Positions 1 through 8,244 of a stretch of 18,198 nt of DNA are shown here, piece by piece; position 1 is the first letter of the stretch, and each line of letters opens with the position of its first letter. Below the pieces are notes generated by a model, which saw nothing but the letters and a program-made list of their open reading frames with translations, did not search any database and had not been told where the DNA came from. Source of the stretch: an uncultured Pseudomonadota bacterium (GTDB taxonomy: Bacteria; SAR324; NAC60-12); contig CAJXDX010000016.1 of the NCBI GenBank assembly GCA_913052275.1, forward strand, positions 1 through 18,198, written 5' to 3'. The translations under genes and the position numbers were made by a program.

Positions 1-310
1 TAGGTGGTCCCTCTGATGCAAAATTCAGGTGGTCCCATGGCACAGGGAAATACAAAGGGATCACTGGATCCGGATGGTACAAGACCAGTCCTGTTCCAGC
101 TTATGAACAAGGAACATTCCAGGGGTGGTCAAAGTTTGGAGGCTCTTACCAAATCCCATAATCATTTCTGTTGTAGGAGGATGGTTATTAATAAGCCTCC
201 TCCTGTCCTTGCCCAGATTGTATTCTTCTGAAGCAGCCACAAGCTGGTGCTTCCTTTTGAAGGGAGTACCGGTCTTGATCCGGACCAAAACTTCAACTAT
301 TCCATCCAAA
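1..310. mobile_element. Possible decayed insertion-sequence end, non-coding
   Basis: No convincing protein is encoded here; the short open frames show no recognisable domain. The decamer AGGTGGTCCC occurs at 2-11 and 27-36, and its core GGTGGTC again at 124-130. An imperfect inverted repeat pairs TCCGGAT-ggta-CAAGACC (69-86) with GGTCTTGATCCGGA (271-284). AGGAGG (175-180) and CCTCCT (196-201) flank the 10-bp palindrome at 185-194. Spaced short repeats of this kind resemble the multiply repeated ends of some IS21-like elements, but this is a resemblance from memory. No transposase fragment is visible, so the call is an inference; the segment could also be ordinary intergenic DNA. Confidence 0.25.
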
Positions 311-491
311 TTTCAAAAAGATCATATCTGTTTTTAGTCATCCTGAACCCTTAGGAAAAAGTTAAGCAAGCAAGGATGAAAAATATGGTATGCTAACTTT
401 ACTGTAAGCAAAGCAGCATATGAATCATTGCATCATAAGTATTGATGCTGATTGATTGCCTTAATTTCATTTACAAATAAATCTTAATGTA
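311..491 (+). promoter_or_regulatory. Upstream region of the carboxylase gene with nested inverted repeats
   Basis: The 180 bases before the carboxylase start hold two dyads. One is AAGTTA-a-GCA (359-368) facing TGC-TAACTT (391-399), with a single bulged base. The other is GCATCA (430-435) facing TGATGC (443-448) across a 7-nt loop, overlapped by the alternative pair CAGCAT (414-419) and ATGCTG (445-450). Either could be a repressor operator or leader structure. I find no convincing -35/-10 pair and no Shine-Dalgarno sequence before the ATG at 492. Confidence 0.25.
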
Positions 492-2570
492 ATGTTTAAA
501 AAAATCCTGATTGCAAATCGCGGAGAGATAGCCTTAAGAATTATCGGTACATGCCGCCGGATGGGAATCGGGACCGTTGCAGTTTATTCAGAAGCAGATG
601 CCGACGCACTACACGTTAAAGAGGCAGATGAATCATGCTTTATTGGAGGGGCTGCTCCAGGGAACTCTTATCTTCGGATCGATAAACTGTTGGATGCAGC
701 GAAAGAACAAGGTTGCGACGCTATTCATCCGGGTTATGGTTTTCTGTCAGAAAATGCTGAATTTGCACGGCAATGCTCCCTTTCAGGAAAAACTTTTATC
801 GGGCCTTCGGCTGAAGCTATTGAATTAATGGGAGAAAAAGACAAGGCTAAAAGCGCAATGGAAAGGGCAGGAGTTCCCGTTGTTCCCGGGTATTTTGGCA
901 AAGAGCAAAGCAAGCAATGTCTTCTTAAGGAAGCAGACAAAATTGGGTACCCCTTGATGATCAAAGCTGTTCTCGGCGGAGGCGGTAAGGGAATGAGATT
1001 GGCACAAAAAAAAGAAGAATTTGGGAATGCTCTGACGTCAGTTCAAAATGAAGCACAGAAGGCCTTTGGTGACTCTCGGGTCATGCTGGAGTGTTTTGTT
1101 AAACAGCCTCGCCATATAGAATTCCAGGTACTTGGTGATCAGTATGGAAATATCGTGCACATGTTTGAACGGGACTGTTCCGTGCAGCGCCGTCACCAGA
1201 AAATTGTTGAAGAATCTCCATCACTTTTTCTTGACAATAAAATACGAAAAAAAATGGCAGATGCCGCAGTGACAGCGGCAAAAACAGTCAAATACACGGG
1301 TGCTGGAACGGTTGAGTTTATTATGGGGGAAGACAGTCGCTTTTACTTTATGGAAATGAACACCCGTCTGCAGGTGGAACATCCGGTTACAGAAATGATC
1401 ACGGGACTTGATCTTGTTGAGTGGCAGCTTAGGGTTGCCGCCGGCGAAAAACTTCACCTGACACAATCAAAAATCAGCCAAAGCGGACATGCAATTGAGG
1501 CCAGAATTTATGCAGAAAATCCTGCAGCAGGTTTCCTGCCAAGTACGGGGAAATTACACAGACTGGCTTTCCCGGCAGCTGGACAATCAAAACAAGCAGC
1601 AGCTCGGGGGACCGACAGCCTTTCATCTTCAAGTGTAAGAATAGATACAGGAGTGGAAGAGGGGGATCTAATCAGCATCGACTATGATCCATTAATGGCA
1701 AAGATGATAGTTCATGCAGATACACGAAAAAACGCTATTACAGCAATGCGCAATGCCCTTGTACAAACTGCTGTTATTGGTGTGGAGACTAATCTGGGTT
1801 TTTTGCAGTCTATATTTCTTGATGGAGATTTTGAAGAAAGCCAGCAGGACACTTTGTTTGTTGAGTCCAGGCTTGATTCTCTGCTTGAGCAAGAGAATTG
1901 TTCTGCTGACTGGGTTTACTGGGTAAGTGCTGTTTACTGTTTTCTTGAAGACTCAGCACAGGCTGAAAAGAATGCACTGAATTCATTGGATCCCTCATCG
2001 CCCTGGAACATGAAGAGCAGTTGGCGAGCAGGTGGGCGTGAGCCATACAGAGTCCATTTAAGAAATCACAAAGGTGAAGTAACAGAAATTCGGATAGCTG
2101 CAAAGGAAAATTCTTTCCAGATTTTGAATGCAACGGAGCAAATTTCTGTCACAGTTTCTCAAAAAGGGAATTTACTTGAACTTAACTGGAGTAAGGGCGA
2201 TATGAATGGTTTCGGCAGGCAATTGCTTGTTCTGCATCATGAAAATCAACTGGTGGCAGTTCACGAGCATGGGCGTGAGTTTTTCAGACGTGTTGATCCA
2301 CTCTTTTTTGAAAAGCAGGAAGAAAATGGAGAACGCAGACTTTCCGCGCCAATGCCCGGGAACGTGATTCGTGTACTTGTTAAGGCAGGTGAGAGGGTAA
2401 GCCGTGGCCAGCAGTTATTAGTAATTGAAGCCATGAAAATGGAGCACGCCATTGTTGCTCCGGCAGATGGTGTTGTGGAAAAAGTCCTATTTAATACAGG
2501 AGACCTTGTTCAAAATGGCTCAGAGCTGATTGAATTTACTCAGCTGGAAAGCACAGAAGAAAGAATTTAA
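492..2570 (+). CDS. mccA: Methylcrotonyl-CoA carboxylase-like biotin carboxylase/carrier subunit (alpha)
   Basis: This is a 692-residue alpha subunit of a biotin-dependent acyl-CoA carboxylase. It carboxylates biotin with ATP and bicarbonate; a separate beta subunit then transfers the carboxyl group to the acyl-CoA, for MCC 3-methylcrotonyl-CoA in leucine breakdown. The N-terminal biotin carboxylase domain starts IANRGEIALRI, carries the ATP-grasp glycine loop GGGGKGM (K166) and the MNTRLQVEH motif at about 289-297. The C-terminal biotinyl domain has EAMKMEH with the target lysine at K649. The stretches EQSKQCL, ERDCSVQRRHQKI and VEHPVTEMITGLDLVEWQLR, and the AIVAP after the biotin motif, favour MCC over propionyl-CoA carboxylase. 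Residues 364-381 form a Ser/Ala/Gln-rich insertion inside the carboxylase domain. The beta subunit and other leucine-catabolic genes are not in the window, so the substrate is inferred. There is no Shine-Dalgarno sequence; the ATG is chosen because the family motif follows at once. Confidence 0.82.
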   Translation: MFKKILIANRGEIALRIIGTCRRMGIGTVAVYSEADADALHVKEADESCFIGGAAPGNSYLRIDKLLDAAKEQGCDAIHPGYGFLSENAEFARQCSLSGKTFIGPSAEAIELMGEKDKAKSAMERAGVPVVPGYFGKEQSKQCLLKEADKIGYPLMIKAVLGGGGKGMRLAQKKEEFGNALTSVQNEAQKAFGDSRVMLECFVKQPRHIEFQVLGDQYGNIVHMFERDCSVQRRHQKIVEESPSLFLDNKIRKKMADAAVTAAKTVKYTGAGTVEFIMGEDSRFYFMEMNTRLQVEHPVTEMITGLDLVEWQLRVAAGEKLHLTQSKISQSGHAIEARIYAENPAAGFLPSTGKLHRLAFPAAGQSKQAAARGTDSLSSSSVRIDTGVEEGDLISIDYDPLMAKMIVHADTRKNAITAMRNALVQTAVIGVETNLGFLQSIFLDGDFEESQQDTLFVESRLDSLLEQENCSADWVYWVSAVYCFLEDSAQAEKNALNSLDPSSPWNMKSSWRAGGREPYRVHLRNHKGEVTEIRIAAKENSFQILNATEQISVTVSQKGNLLELNWSKGDMNGFGRQLLVLHHENQLVAVHEHGREFFRRVDPLFFEKQEENGERRLSAPMPGNVIRVLVKAGERVSRGQQLLVIEAMKMEHAIVAPADGVVEKVLFNTGDLVQNGSELIEFTQLESTEERI
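2567..2570. other. Shared stop-codon tetramer TTAA of two convergent genes
   Basis: The plus-strand carboxylase gene ends with TAA at 2568-2570 and the minus-strand ileS ends with TAA at 2569-2567. The palindrome TTAA therefore supplies both stops. This leaves no intergenic space, so any terminator for either gene must lie inside the other gene. Confidence 0.9.
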
Positions 2571-5500
2571 ACTGCATGCTCCACCTTAATTTTGCAGGGC
2601 TCACCGTTTAAATCCCAGGCGGTGCTGCCGGACACTTCCTGTAATTCAATGTTGAATGCCAGTGTCTCAGTGCAAATAAAATCTGAGTAGTTTTCCAGCG
2701 CCGTGTTCAGTTCTGCCGAAGCCTGATAACTGATGCGAATGCGGTCCATCACATCAAGATCCATTTCTTTACGCATGTTCTGGACTTTGTTCACGAACTC
2801 GCGGGCAAATCCTTCCTGAATTAAATCCTGGCTCAATTCCGTATCCAGGGCGACCGTCATCAGGTTGTCAGTTTCTACCAGCAGTCCCTTTTTTTCTTCT
2901 CGCTGGATCAAGATATCTTCCGGAGTTAATTCCAGCGTATCTCCGTTAATCATTATTGAAATATTTTTCCCATTCTGAATGCTCCTGATTTGATCAAGAT
3001 TCAGGCCTTCAATAGATTCAGCGGCCGTTTTCATTTTACTGCCAAGCCTGCGCCCCAATGTTTTGTAATTTGCCTTGGATTTCAAATTGACCAGTTCCTC
3101 TTCATCAGGCGTGATCGCGACTTGTTTAATATTCAGTTCGTCCATGATGAGCTCAGAAAGCTCATTCAGTACATTTTTTGCTTCCGAATCACGGGTTACC
3201 AGGAAAATTTTCGGCAGAGGCTGACGAATTTTCAACTGATGTTTTGCCCTGAGTGCACGTCCCATTGTGACAGCAGAAAGCACCAGATCCATGCGCTTTT
3301 CCAGCTCAATGTCCCGGAATGCAGAATCCTCTTCCGGAAACAATGCCAGATGCACACTTTCATGATCAGTCTCATGGCGTAATGTACGGAATATTCCATC
3401 TGCGATATAAGGAATGAACGGTGCAATCACCTTGCTGAATTCAAACAGAACTTTGTAAAGTGTGGCGTATGCTTCACGTTTGTCCTCTCCCTGTCCTGCT
3501 TTCCAGAAACGTCTCCTGCTGCGGCGAATGTACCAGTTTGTCAATAAGTCGATGAATCCAACAAACGGCGCAACTGAGCGGTTTAAATCGTAGCGGTCCA
3601 TCTCTTTTTGTACTTCCCCAAACAGTTTATGTAAACGTGATAGAATCCAGCGATCCAGTGGATTTTTATTTTTTACCTTCAGGTTTTCAGGATTTGGTTC
3701 CCATCCGTCAATTTTGGCATAGGTGGTTAGAAAAACCAGGGAGTTCCAAAGAGGCAGCAGCAGCTGTCTAGTTGTTTCAATCAGCCCTTTTTCAGAAAAG
3801 CGCAAATCTTCGCCTCGTACAGCAGGACTGTTTAACATGTAAAGTCTTACAGTATCAGCACCATATTTATTCATCATGTCATTTGGATCCGGATAATTCT
3901 TAAGTCTCTTGCTCATTTTCTTTCCGTCTTCCGCAAGAACAAAACCATTTACAACACAGTTGTTGAAAGCAGGAGTATCAAACAAGGCCGTACCCAAAAC
4001 CGCAAGAGTGTAAAACCAGCCTCGTGTCTGATCCAGTCCCTCGCAAATAAAATCAGCAGGAAAGTTTTCTTCAAAGCGCTCCTTGTTTTCAAATGGATAA
4101 TGCTCCTGGGCATAAGGCATTGATCCTGATTCAAACCAGCAATCCAGAACCTCAGAGACACGTCTATAAGTTTTCCCATTCTGTTCAATGACCAGCGAGT
4201 CAACAAAGTGCTTGTGAAGATCATTGATTTTTTCTCCTGTCAATTTTTCCAGTTCCTCAACACTGCCAACACACAGCACATTACCGTCTTCGCTCTTCCA
4301 AACAGGAATAGGAGTACCCCAAAATCTGTTGCGACTGATGGCCCAGTCACGGGCATTTTCAAGCCATTTGCCGAACCTCCCGTCACGTATATGTCCGGGC
4401 ACCCAGTGCACTGTCTTGTTGTGGGCATACATCTTTTCCTTTATGGCTTCAACATTAACGAACCATGTTGAAATAGGCTTGTAAATCAAAGGTGTATCCG
4501 TTCGCCAGCAGAAAGGGTAGCTGTGCTGAATCGTTTCATGCAGAAACATCTTACCTTCTTCCTTAAGCCGCTGGACAATTGGTTTGTCTGCATCCTTGAT
4601 ATTTTTTCCGGCTATAAATCCCATGTAATCCAGAAAATTACCTTCATCATCCACCGGATCAAAAACAGGTATATTTTCACGCTGGAATATCCTTACATCG
4701 TCTTCGCCGAAACAGGCCAGATGCACTAATCCAGTTCCGCTGTCATCACTGACATAATCATCCAACTGAACTGACCAGTCATGATCTGAGTCCAACTTTT
4801 TTTTCGCAAAATCAAACAAAGGCTCGTATTTCATACCCAGTAATTCTGAACCTTTCATTTTATTCACGATTTCATAACTTTCATTTTCGAAATATGACTC
4901 GACACAGCTTTGGGTGAGTATATAACGATCACCGCTTTCTTTTTCCCTCACGATGCAATAAACCAGATCAGATCCTGCGCAAAGTGCCATGTTTGAAGGC
5001 AAAGTCCAGGGAGTGGTAGTCCATGCCAGGAAATATAAGCTTTCTTCACCTTTGACTTTGAATCGCACAGTGATTGAAGGGTCCTGGATATCTTTATAAT
5101 TCAGGTTAGCCTCAAAATTTGAAAGAGGAGTTGAAACACGCCAAGAATAGGGAACAACTTTAACACCCTCATAAATCAGTTCCTTTTCCCATAAACTCTT
5201 AAAAACCCACCATACTGACTCCATAAAATCAATATCCATGGTTTTGTAGTCATTATTGAAATCAACCCAGCGTGCCATGCGATCCACTGTTTCACGCCAT
5301 TCACTGGTATAACGCAAAACTATTGATCTGCATTCCTCATTAAATTTTCCTTCACCAAATAATTCAATATCGTGTCTTCCATTTAATTTGAGTGACTGCT
5401 CAACTTCATATTCCACAGGCAATCCATGTGTATCCCAGCCAAAACGCCGTTCAACCCGGTAGCCTCGCATGGTTTTGTAACGCGGGATCACGTCTTTAAT

Positions 5501-5686
5501 AGTTCCTGCCAGCAGGTGACCATAATGTGGAAGCCCGGTCGCGAAAGGAGGTCCGTCGTAGAAGCTGAAAGAATTATCTTTCGGTCGTTCATCTATTGAT
5601 TTTTGAAAAATATTTTCTAAACGCCAGAATTGAAGAATTTCTTCCTCCATCTGTGAAAAGCTGAGTCTGTTAGAGACCTCTTTCAT
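2567..5686 (-). CDS. ileS: Isoleucyl-tRNA synthetase, type 2 (eukaryote-like)
   Basis: This 1039-residue class I synthetase charges tRNA-Ile in the cytoplasm. HYGH (residues 54-57) lies in HYGHLLAGTIKDVIPRY, the type-2 form of the HIGH motif, and KMSKR is at 590-594. Between them lies the CP1 editing domain with TTTPWTLPSN and GTGLVHLA...GEDD, then WAISRNRFWGTPIPVW and the EGLDQTRGWFYTL stretch. The C-terminal end resembles the DUF5915 region typical of type-2 enzymes, and I see no C-terminal zinc-finger cysteines of the type-1 enzyme. Type-2 enzymes are generally far less sensitive to mupirocin than type-1 enzymes. The CP1 loop appears one residue shorter than the usual APAFGEDD. The gene converges on the carboxylase gene and shares its stop tetramer, and it starts 73 nt after the APH-like gene, probably in one transcript. 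No Shine-Dalgarno or T-box is visible. Confidence 0.95.
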   Translation of the reverse strand: MKEVSNRLSFSQMEEEILQFWRLENIFQKSIDERPKDNSFSFYDGPPFATGLPHYGHLLAGTIKDVIPRYKTMRGYRVERRFGWDTHGLPVEYEVEQSLKLNGRHDIELFGEGKFNEECRSIVLRYTSEWRETVDRMARWVDFNNDYKTMDIDFMESVWWVFKSLWEKELIYEGVKVVPYSWRVSTPLSNFEANLNYKDIQDPSITVRFKVKGEESLYFLAWTTTPWTLPSNMALCAGSDLVYCIVREKESGDRYILTQSCVESYFENESYEIVNKMKGSELLGMKYEPLFDFAKKKLDSDHDWSVQLDDYVSDDSGTGLVHLACFGEDDVRIFQRENIPVFDPVDDEGNFLDYMGFIAGKNIKDADKPIVQRLKEEGKMFLHETIQHSYPFCWRTDTPLIYKPISTWFVNVEAIKEKMYAHNKTVHWVPGHIRDGRFGKWLENARDWAISRNRFWGTPIPVWKSEDGNVLCVGSVEELEKLTGEKINDLHKHFVDSLVIEQNGKTYRRVSEVLDCWFESGSMPYAQEHYPFENKERFEENFPADFICEGLDQTRGWFYTLAVLGTALFDTPAFNNCVVNGFVLAEDGKKMSKRLKNYPDPNDMMNKYGADTVRLYMLNSPAVRGEDLRFSEKGLIETTRQLLLPLWNSLVFLTTYAKIDGWEPNPENLKVKNKNPLDRWILSRLHKLFGEVQKEMDRYDLNRSVAPFVGFIDLLTNWYIRRSRRRFWKAGQGEDKREAYATLYKVLFEFSKVIAPFIPYIADGIFRTLRHETDHESVHLALFPEEDSAFRDIELEKRMDLVLSAVTMGRALRAKHQLKIRQPLPKIFLVTRDSEAKNVLNELSELIMDELNIKQVAITPDEEELVNLKSKANYKTLGRRLGSKMKTAAESIEGLNLDQIRSIQNGKNISIMINGDTLELTPEDILIQREEKKGLLVETDNLMTVALDTELSQDLIQEGFAREFVNKVQNMRKEMDLDVMDRIRISYQASAELNTALENYSDFICTETLAFNIELQEVSGSTAWDLNGEPCKIKVEHAV

Positions 5687-5759
5687 AGTTTGATAATTAT
5701 TTTTACTGAAAAGATTAACTTAATGGCTGGCTTTATGCTGAATTTAAAGCATGCGAGAT

Positions 5760-6761
5760 TTAAGCTCTTGGTATTTCACGAGAGAAGTTAACGGCGAGAT
5801 TGAAATATTCCATGGCCAAAGTACCCAGTTTTTCATCCTGACGGGCTACCTTAAGCTCACATGTTCTGACACCCTGTTTGAGTGCACAATAAGTTTGATA
5901 TAAAGGCAACATTTTTTGCAAATCCTGATCATTGGAAATTTCAAGATAATGATTCAAAAATGTTTCGACCAGATCATGTTTGCCCAGCCTTGCCAGCTCA
6001 ACAGTTAGAGATGAGACATCATTTGCCACATCCAAATCAGCCAGTTTTCTGTGTACTTCCTGTGGACTGATAAAACGCACAACTTTATCACTCACAAAAA
6101 TATGTTCCGGCAGGAAAGCGCCATGTCCATGAACAATCCGACCTTTTTGATGCCGCTTACTGAAGAGTCGTTTATTTTGATCAATAAATTTTTCCAGGGG
6201 ATGTCTTATCATGTCTAAAATAGGCTGAGTCAGAGAAGCATCAAAATAGCGTTTCATCTGAAAAAGCATGTCGTCACACAGTGCACGAAAAGATTCAGCT
6301 TTTCCTGATTCGGCAGCTTTGTCTTTTGCCGGATTACTTGAATGAATTTCCGAAAGTCTGCCTGCAATACTTGTCATATTATTTTCGGAAACAGCATCAT
6401 TTTCCAGAAGACCAGAAAGCAGCCACTGTTCAGGCATGTTTTCCATTTTAAGGGCGTATTCAACAGTTTCACCTTCTGTACCGCCTATTTTTATATTTCC
6501 ATTTTGTTCCACAATCGGAAGGACGGTTGAAGTCCAGTTTGGGTTAAAACTCAGACTGAGTCTGCATTCTTCACGGCAATAAGCTTCCTTGACTGCAAGT
6601 GTGGGAAACTCATTACCCTCCTTTTTGATCTTATACAACAAGTCGTCTCCTTCAAACAAATATGAAGAGTCAGTCTCCCGGAGATTTATAGATTTGGGAG
6701 GAATTGTATAAGACTCAGAATTTTTCAGCATCTCTGCCAATTCGGCTTGTGAAAAAGTCAT
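5760..6761 (-). CDS. COG2187-like APH-fold protein, probable pseudokinase
   Basis: This 333-residue protein resembles the aminoglycoside-phosphotransferase-like domain of COG2187 proteins. YKIKK (43-47) matches the family's nucleotide-binding lysine strand, EECRL (64-68) the helix that follows, and VEYALKM (100-106) the next strand. The C-terminal half keeps GHG (212-214), followed later by ADLDVANDVSSL (241-252). The catalytic aspartate of the usual GHGDLH motif is an alanine (A215), and the metal-binding aspartate of the usual I-D-x-x-E-F strand is a serine (S232), although E235 remains. The C-terminal P-loop kinase domain found in many COG2187 proteins is absent. I infer that it binds a nucleotide or partner without phosphotransfer. 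It is upstream of ileS by 73 nt, which hints at cotranscription but does not define a role. The start ATG is the first in frame, with no Shine-Dalgarno sequence. Family assignment is from pattern recall, not a search. Confidence 0.65.
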   Translation of the reverse strand: MTFSQAELAEMLKNSESYTIPPKSINLRETDSSYLFEGDDLLYKIKKEGNEFPTLAVKEAYCREECRLSLSFNPNWTSTVLPIVEQNGNIKIGGTEGETVEYALKMENMPEQWLLSGLLENDAVSENNMTSIAGRLSEIHSSNPAKDKAAESGKAESFRALCDDMLFQMKRYFDASLTQPILDMIRHPLEKFIDQNKRLFSKRHQKGRIVHGHGAFLPEHIFVSDKVVRFISPQEVHRKLADLDVANDVSSLTVELARLGKHDLVETFLNHYLEISNDQDLQKMLPLYQTYCALKQGVRTCELKVARQDEKLGTLAMEYFNLAVNFSREIPRA

Positions 6762-6842
6762 AGTCTGTTCTAGACAATACTTAATTTATGGAATTTACCC
6801 TGGTTTGGAACTTTTGAAAAGTGACTTTATGCACTTCTGTCT

Positions 6843-6875
6843 GAGTTTAAATATTTATCCTCAAATAATAAACTC
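6843..6875. other. AT-rich long hairpin between ribBA and the APH-like gene
   Basis: GAGTTTA (6843-6849) pairs with TAAACTC (6869-6875). Inside it TATTT and AAATA form a second helix closed by the loop ATCCTC. The hairpin lies in the 191-bp gap 6762-6952, downstream of ribBA and upstream of the APH-like gene on the minus strand. There is no U-tract after it, so it is not a standard terminator. It could be an mRNA-processing or stabilising element, or chance in AT-rich DNA. Confidence 0.3.
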
Positions 6876-6952
6876 TAATGTTATTAATTTTTGTCTTTAG
6901 TTTAAACAAGGCACATATCAGCTGTGGTAAATATTCCAATATTTTAAATAAT

Positions 6953-8167
6953 TCAAACTTTTAACATATGTCCAAGTTTGGATTTTTTCGTGTGCATGTA
7001 CTTTTTATTGCCGGGATTGCTTTCAATTTCAAGCGGCACTCTTTCAACAACTTCCAGTCCATGTCCCTGAACTCCGACTATTTTACGAGGATTATTGGTC
7101 ATTAATCGCATTCGGCGGACTCCAAGCATATAAAGCATTTGAGCTCCCATTCCATAATCACGTAAATCATCTTTAAATCCCAGCTTATGATTTGCTTCCA
7201 CAGTGTCCGCTCCATCTTCCTGGAGTCTGTAGGCTTGAAGCTTGTTGATCAATCCAATCCCTCTGCCTTCCTGCGGCAAGTAAAGGATTACGCCTTTTCC
7301 TGCTTTTTCCACCAATTCCATTGCCGCATGGAGCTGTGGACCGCAGTCACAGCGATATGAACCAAAAACATCTCCGGTCAGGCATTCTGAATGAACACGA
7401 ACAAGAACAGGCTCTTCTTCATCCCACTTTCCCTTGACAAGTGCCACATAATCACTGTCATCCAGCAGACTTTGAAATCCTATTACCTGAAAATCACCAT
7501 AAATTGAGGGCAGTGATGCTTCTGCTTTTTTGACTACCAGTGTTTCATTACGTTTCCTGTATTGTATTAAGTCTTTTATGGTAATGATCTTAATACCATG
7601 ATGATCAGCAAACTTTTTTAAATCAGGAACACGTGCCATTGTTCCGTCTTCATTCATAATCTCACAGATTACACCAGCGGGAAGCATATTTGCCATTTTT
7701 GCCAGGTCTACGGCCGCTTCTGTATGTCCTGCCCTGCGTAAAACTCCCCCCTCTAGTGCACTTAAAGGAAATACATGTCCGGGACTGCGTATGTCTTTGG
7801 CACTCGAATCAGGGTCTATAGCAACTTTAATTGTGCGGGCACGATCTGCAGCAGAAATGCCTGTTGTTACGCCGGTTGATGCTTCAATGCTGATGGTAAA
7901 GTTTGTTCCCATAGTTGCATTATTGTTGCTGACCATTAATGGAATGTTCAGACGTTTGACAATATCTGCATCAAGTGGAAGACAGATCAGGCCCCTTCCA
8001 TGTTTTGCCATGAAATTAATTTTCTCCGGAGTAATTGTCTCAGCCGCACAAACAAGATCACCTTCATTTTCACGGTCTTCATCATCAACCACCACTAACA
8101 TTTCGCCATTGCCAAAAACCTCAATGGCGTCTTCAATGGTATTAAAAAAGTTGTTATTCTCTGGCAT
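6953..8167 (-). CDS. ribBA: Bifunctional DHBP synthase / GTP cyclohydrolase II
   Basis: This 404-residue fusion makes both precursors of the riboflavin pathway. The N-terminal domain (about 1-205) converts ribulose 5-phosphate to 3,4-dihydroxy-2-butanone 4-phosphate. The C-terminal domain (about 210-404) opens GTP to 2,5-diamino-6-ribosylamino-4-pyrimidinone 5-phosphate with loss of formate and pyrophosphate. Visible motifs are the acidic metal site DDEDRENEGD (28-37) and GHTEAAVDL (147-155). The zinc cysteines are C262, C273 and C275, in CLTGDVFGSYRCDC. QEGRGIGL is at 299-306, and D334/R336 lie in DLRDYGMGAQ. Both active sites look intact and the length is normal for RibBA. It follows the RibD-reductase gene by 77 nt on the same strand. 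The ATG at 8167 is preceded only by AT-rich sequence. No FMN riboswitch precedes either gene. Confidence 0.95.
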   Translation of the reverse strand: MPENNNFFNTIEDAIEVFGNGEMLVVVDDEDRENEGDLVCAAETITPEKINFMAKHGRGLICLPLDADIVKRLNIPLMVSNNNATMGTNFTISIEASTGVTTGISAADRARTIKVAIDPDSSAKDIRSPGHVFPLSALEGGVLRRAGHTEAAVDLAKMANMLPAGVICEIMNEDGTMARVPDLKKFADHHGIKIITIKDLIQYRKRNETLVVKKAEASLPSIYGDFQVIGFQSLLDDSDYVALVKGKWDEEEPVLVRVHSECLTGDVFGSYRCDCGPQLHAAMELVEKAGKGVILYLPQEGRGIGLINKLQAYRLQEDGADTVEANHKLGFKDDLRDYGMGAQMLYMLGVRRMRLMTNNPRKIVGVQGHGLEVVERVPLEIESNPGNKKYMHTKKSKLGHMLKV

Positions 8168-8244
8168 TTATTTGTACAGTATTTTGCAAATTTTTTCTTA
8201 TTTTATTTTGTAATAACAATAGCATATAACAGATACAGATCAAG

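Noticed and set aside
4..309. Short open frames on both strands in the first 310 bases as real proteins
   Set aside because: Their translations have no recognisable domain and overlap each other in antisense; repeats and palindromes explain the region better.
1810..2133. 107-residue minus-strand frame inside the carboxylase gene
   Set aside because: It is antisense to a strongly conserved coding region and has no domain-like pattern.
2990..3382. 130-residue plus-strand frame inside ileS
   Set aside because: Antisense to the ileS C-terminal region and without recognisable motifs.
5687..5759. T-box leader before ileS
   Set aside because: The gap is only 73 nt, with no specifier stem or TGGNACCGCG-type T-box sequence.
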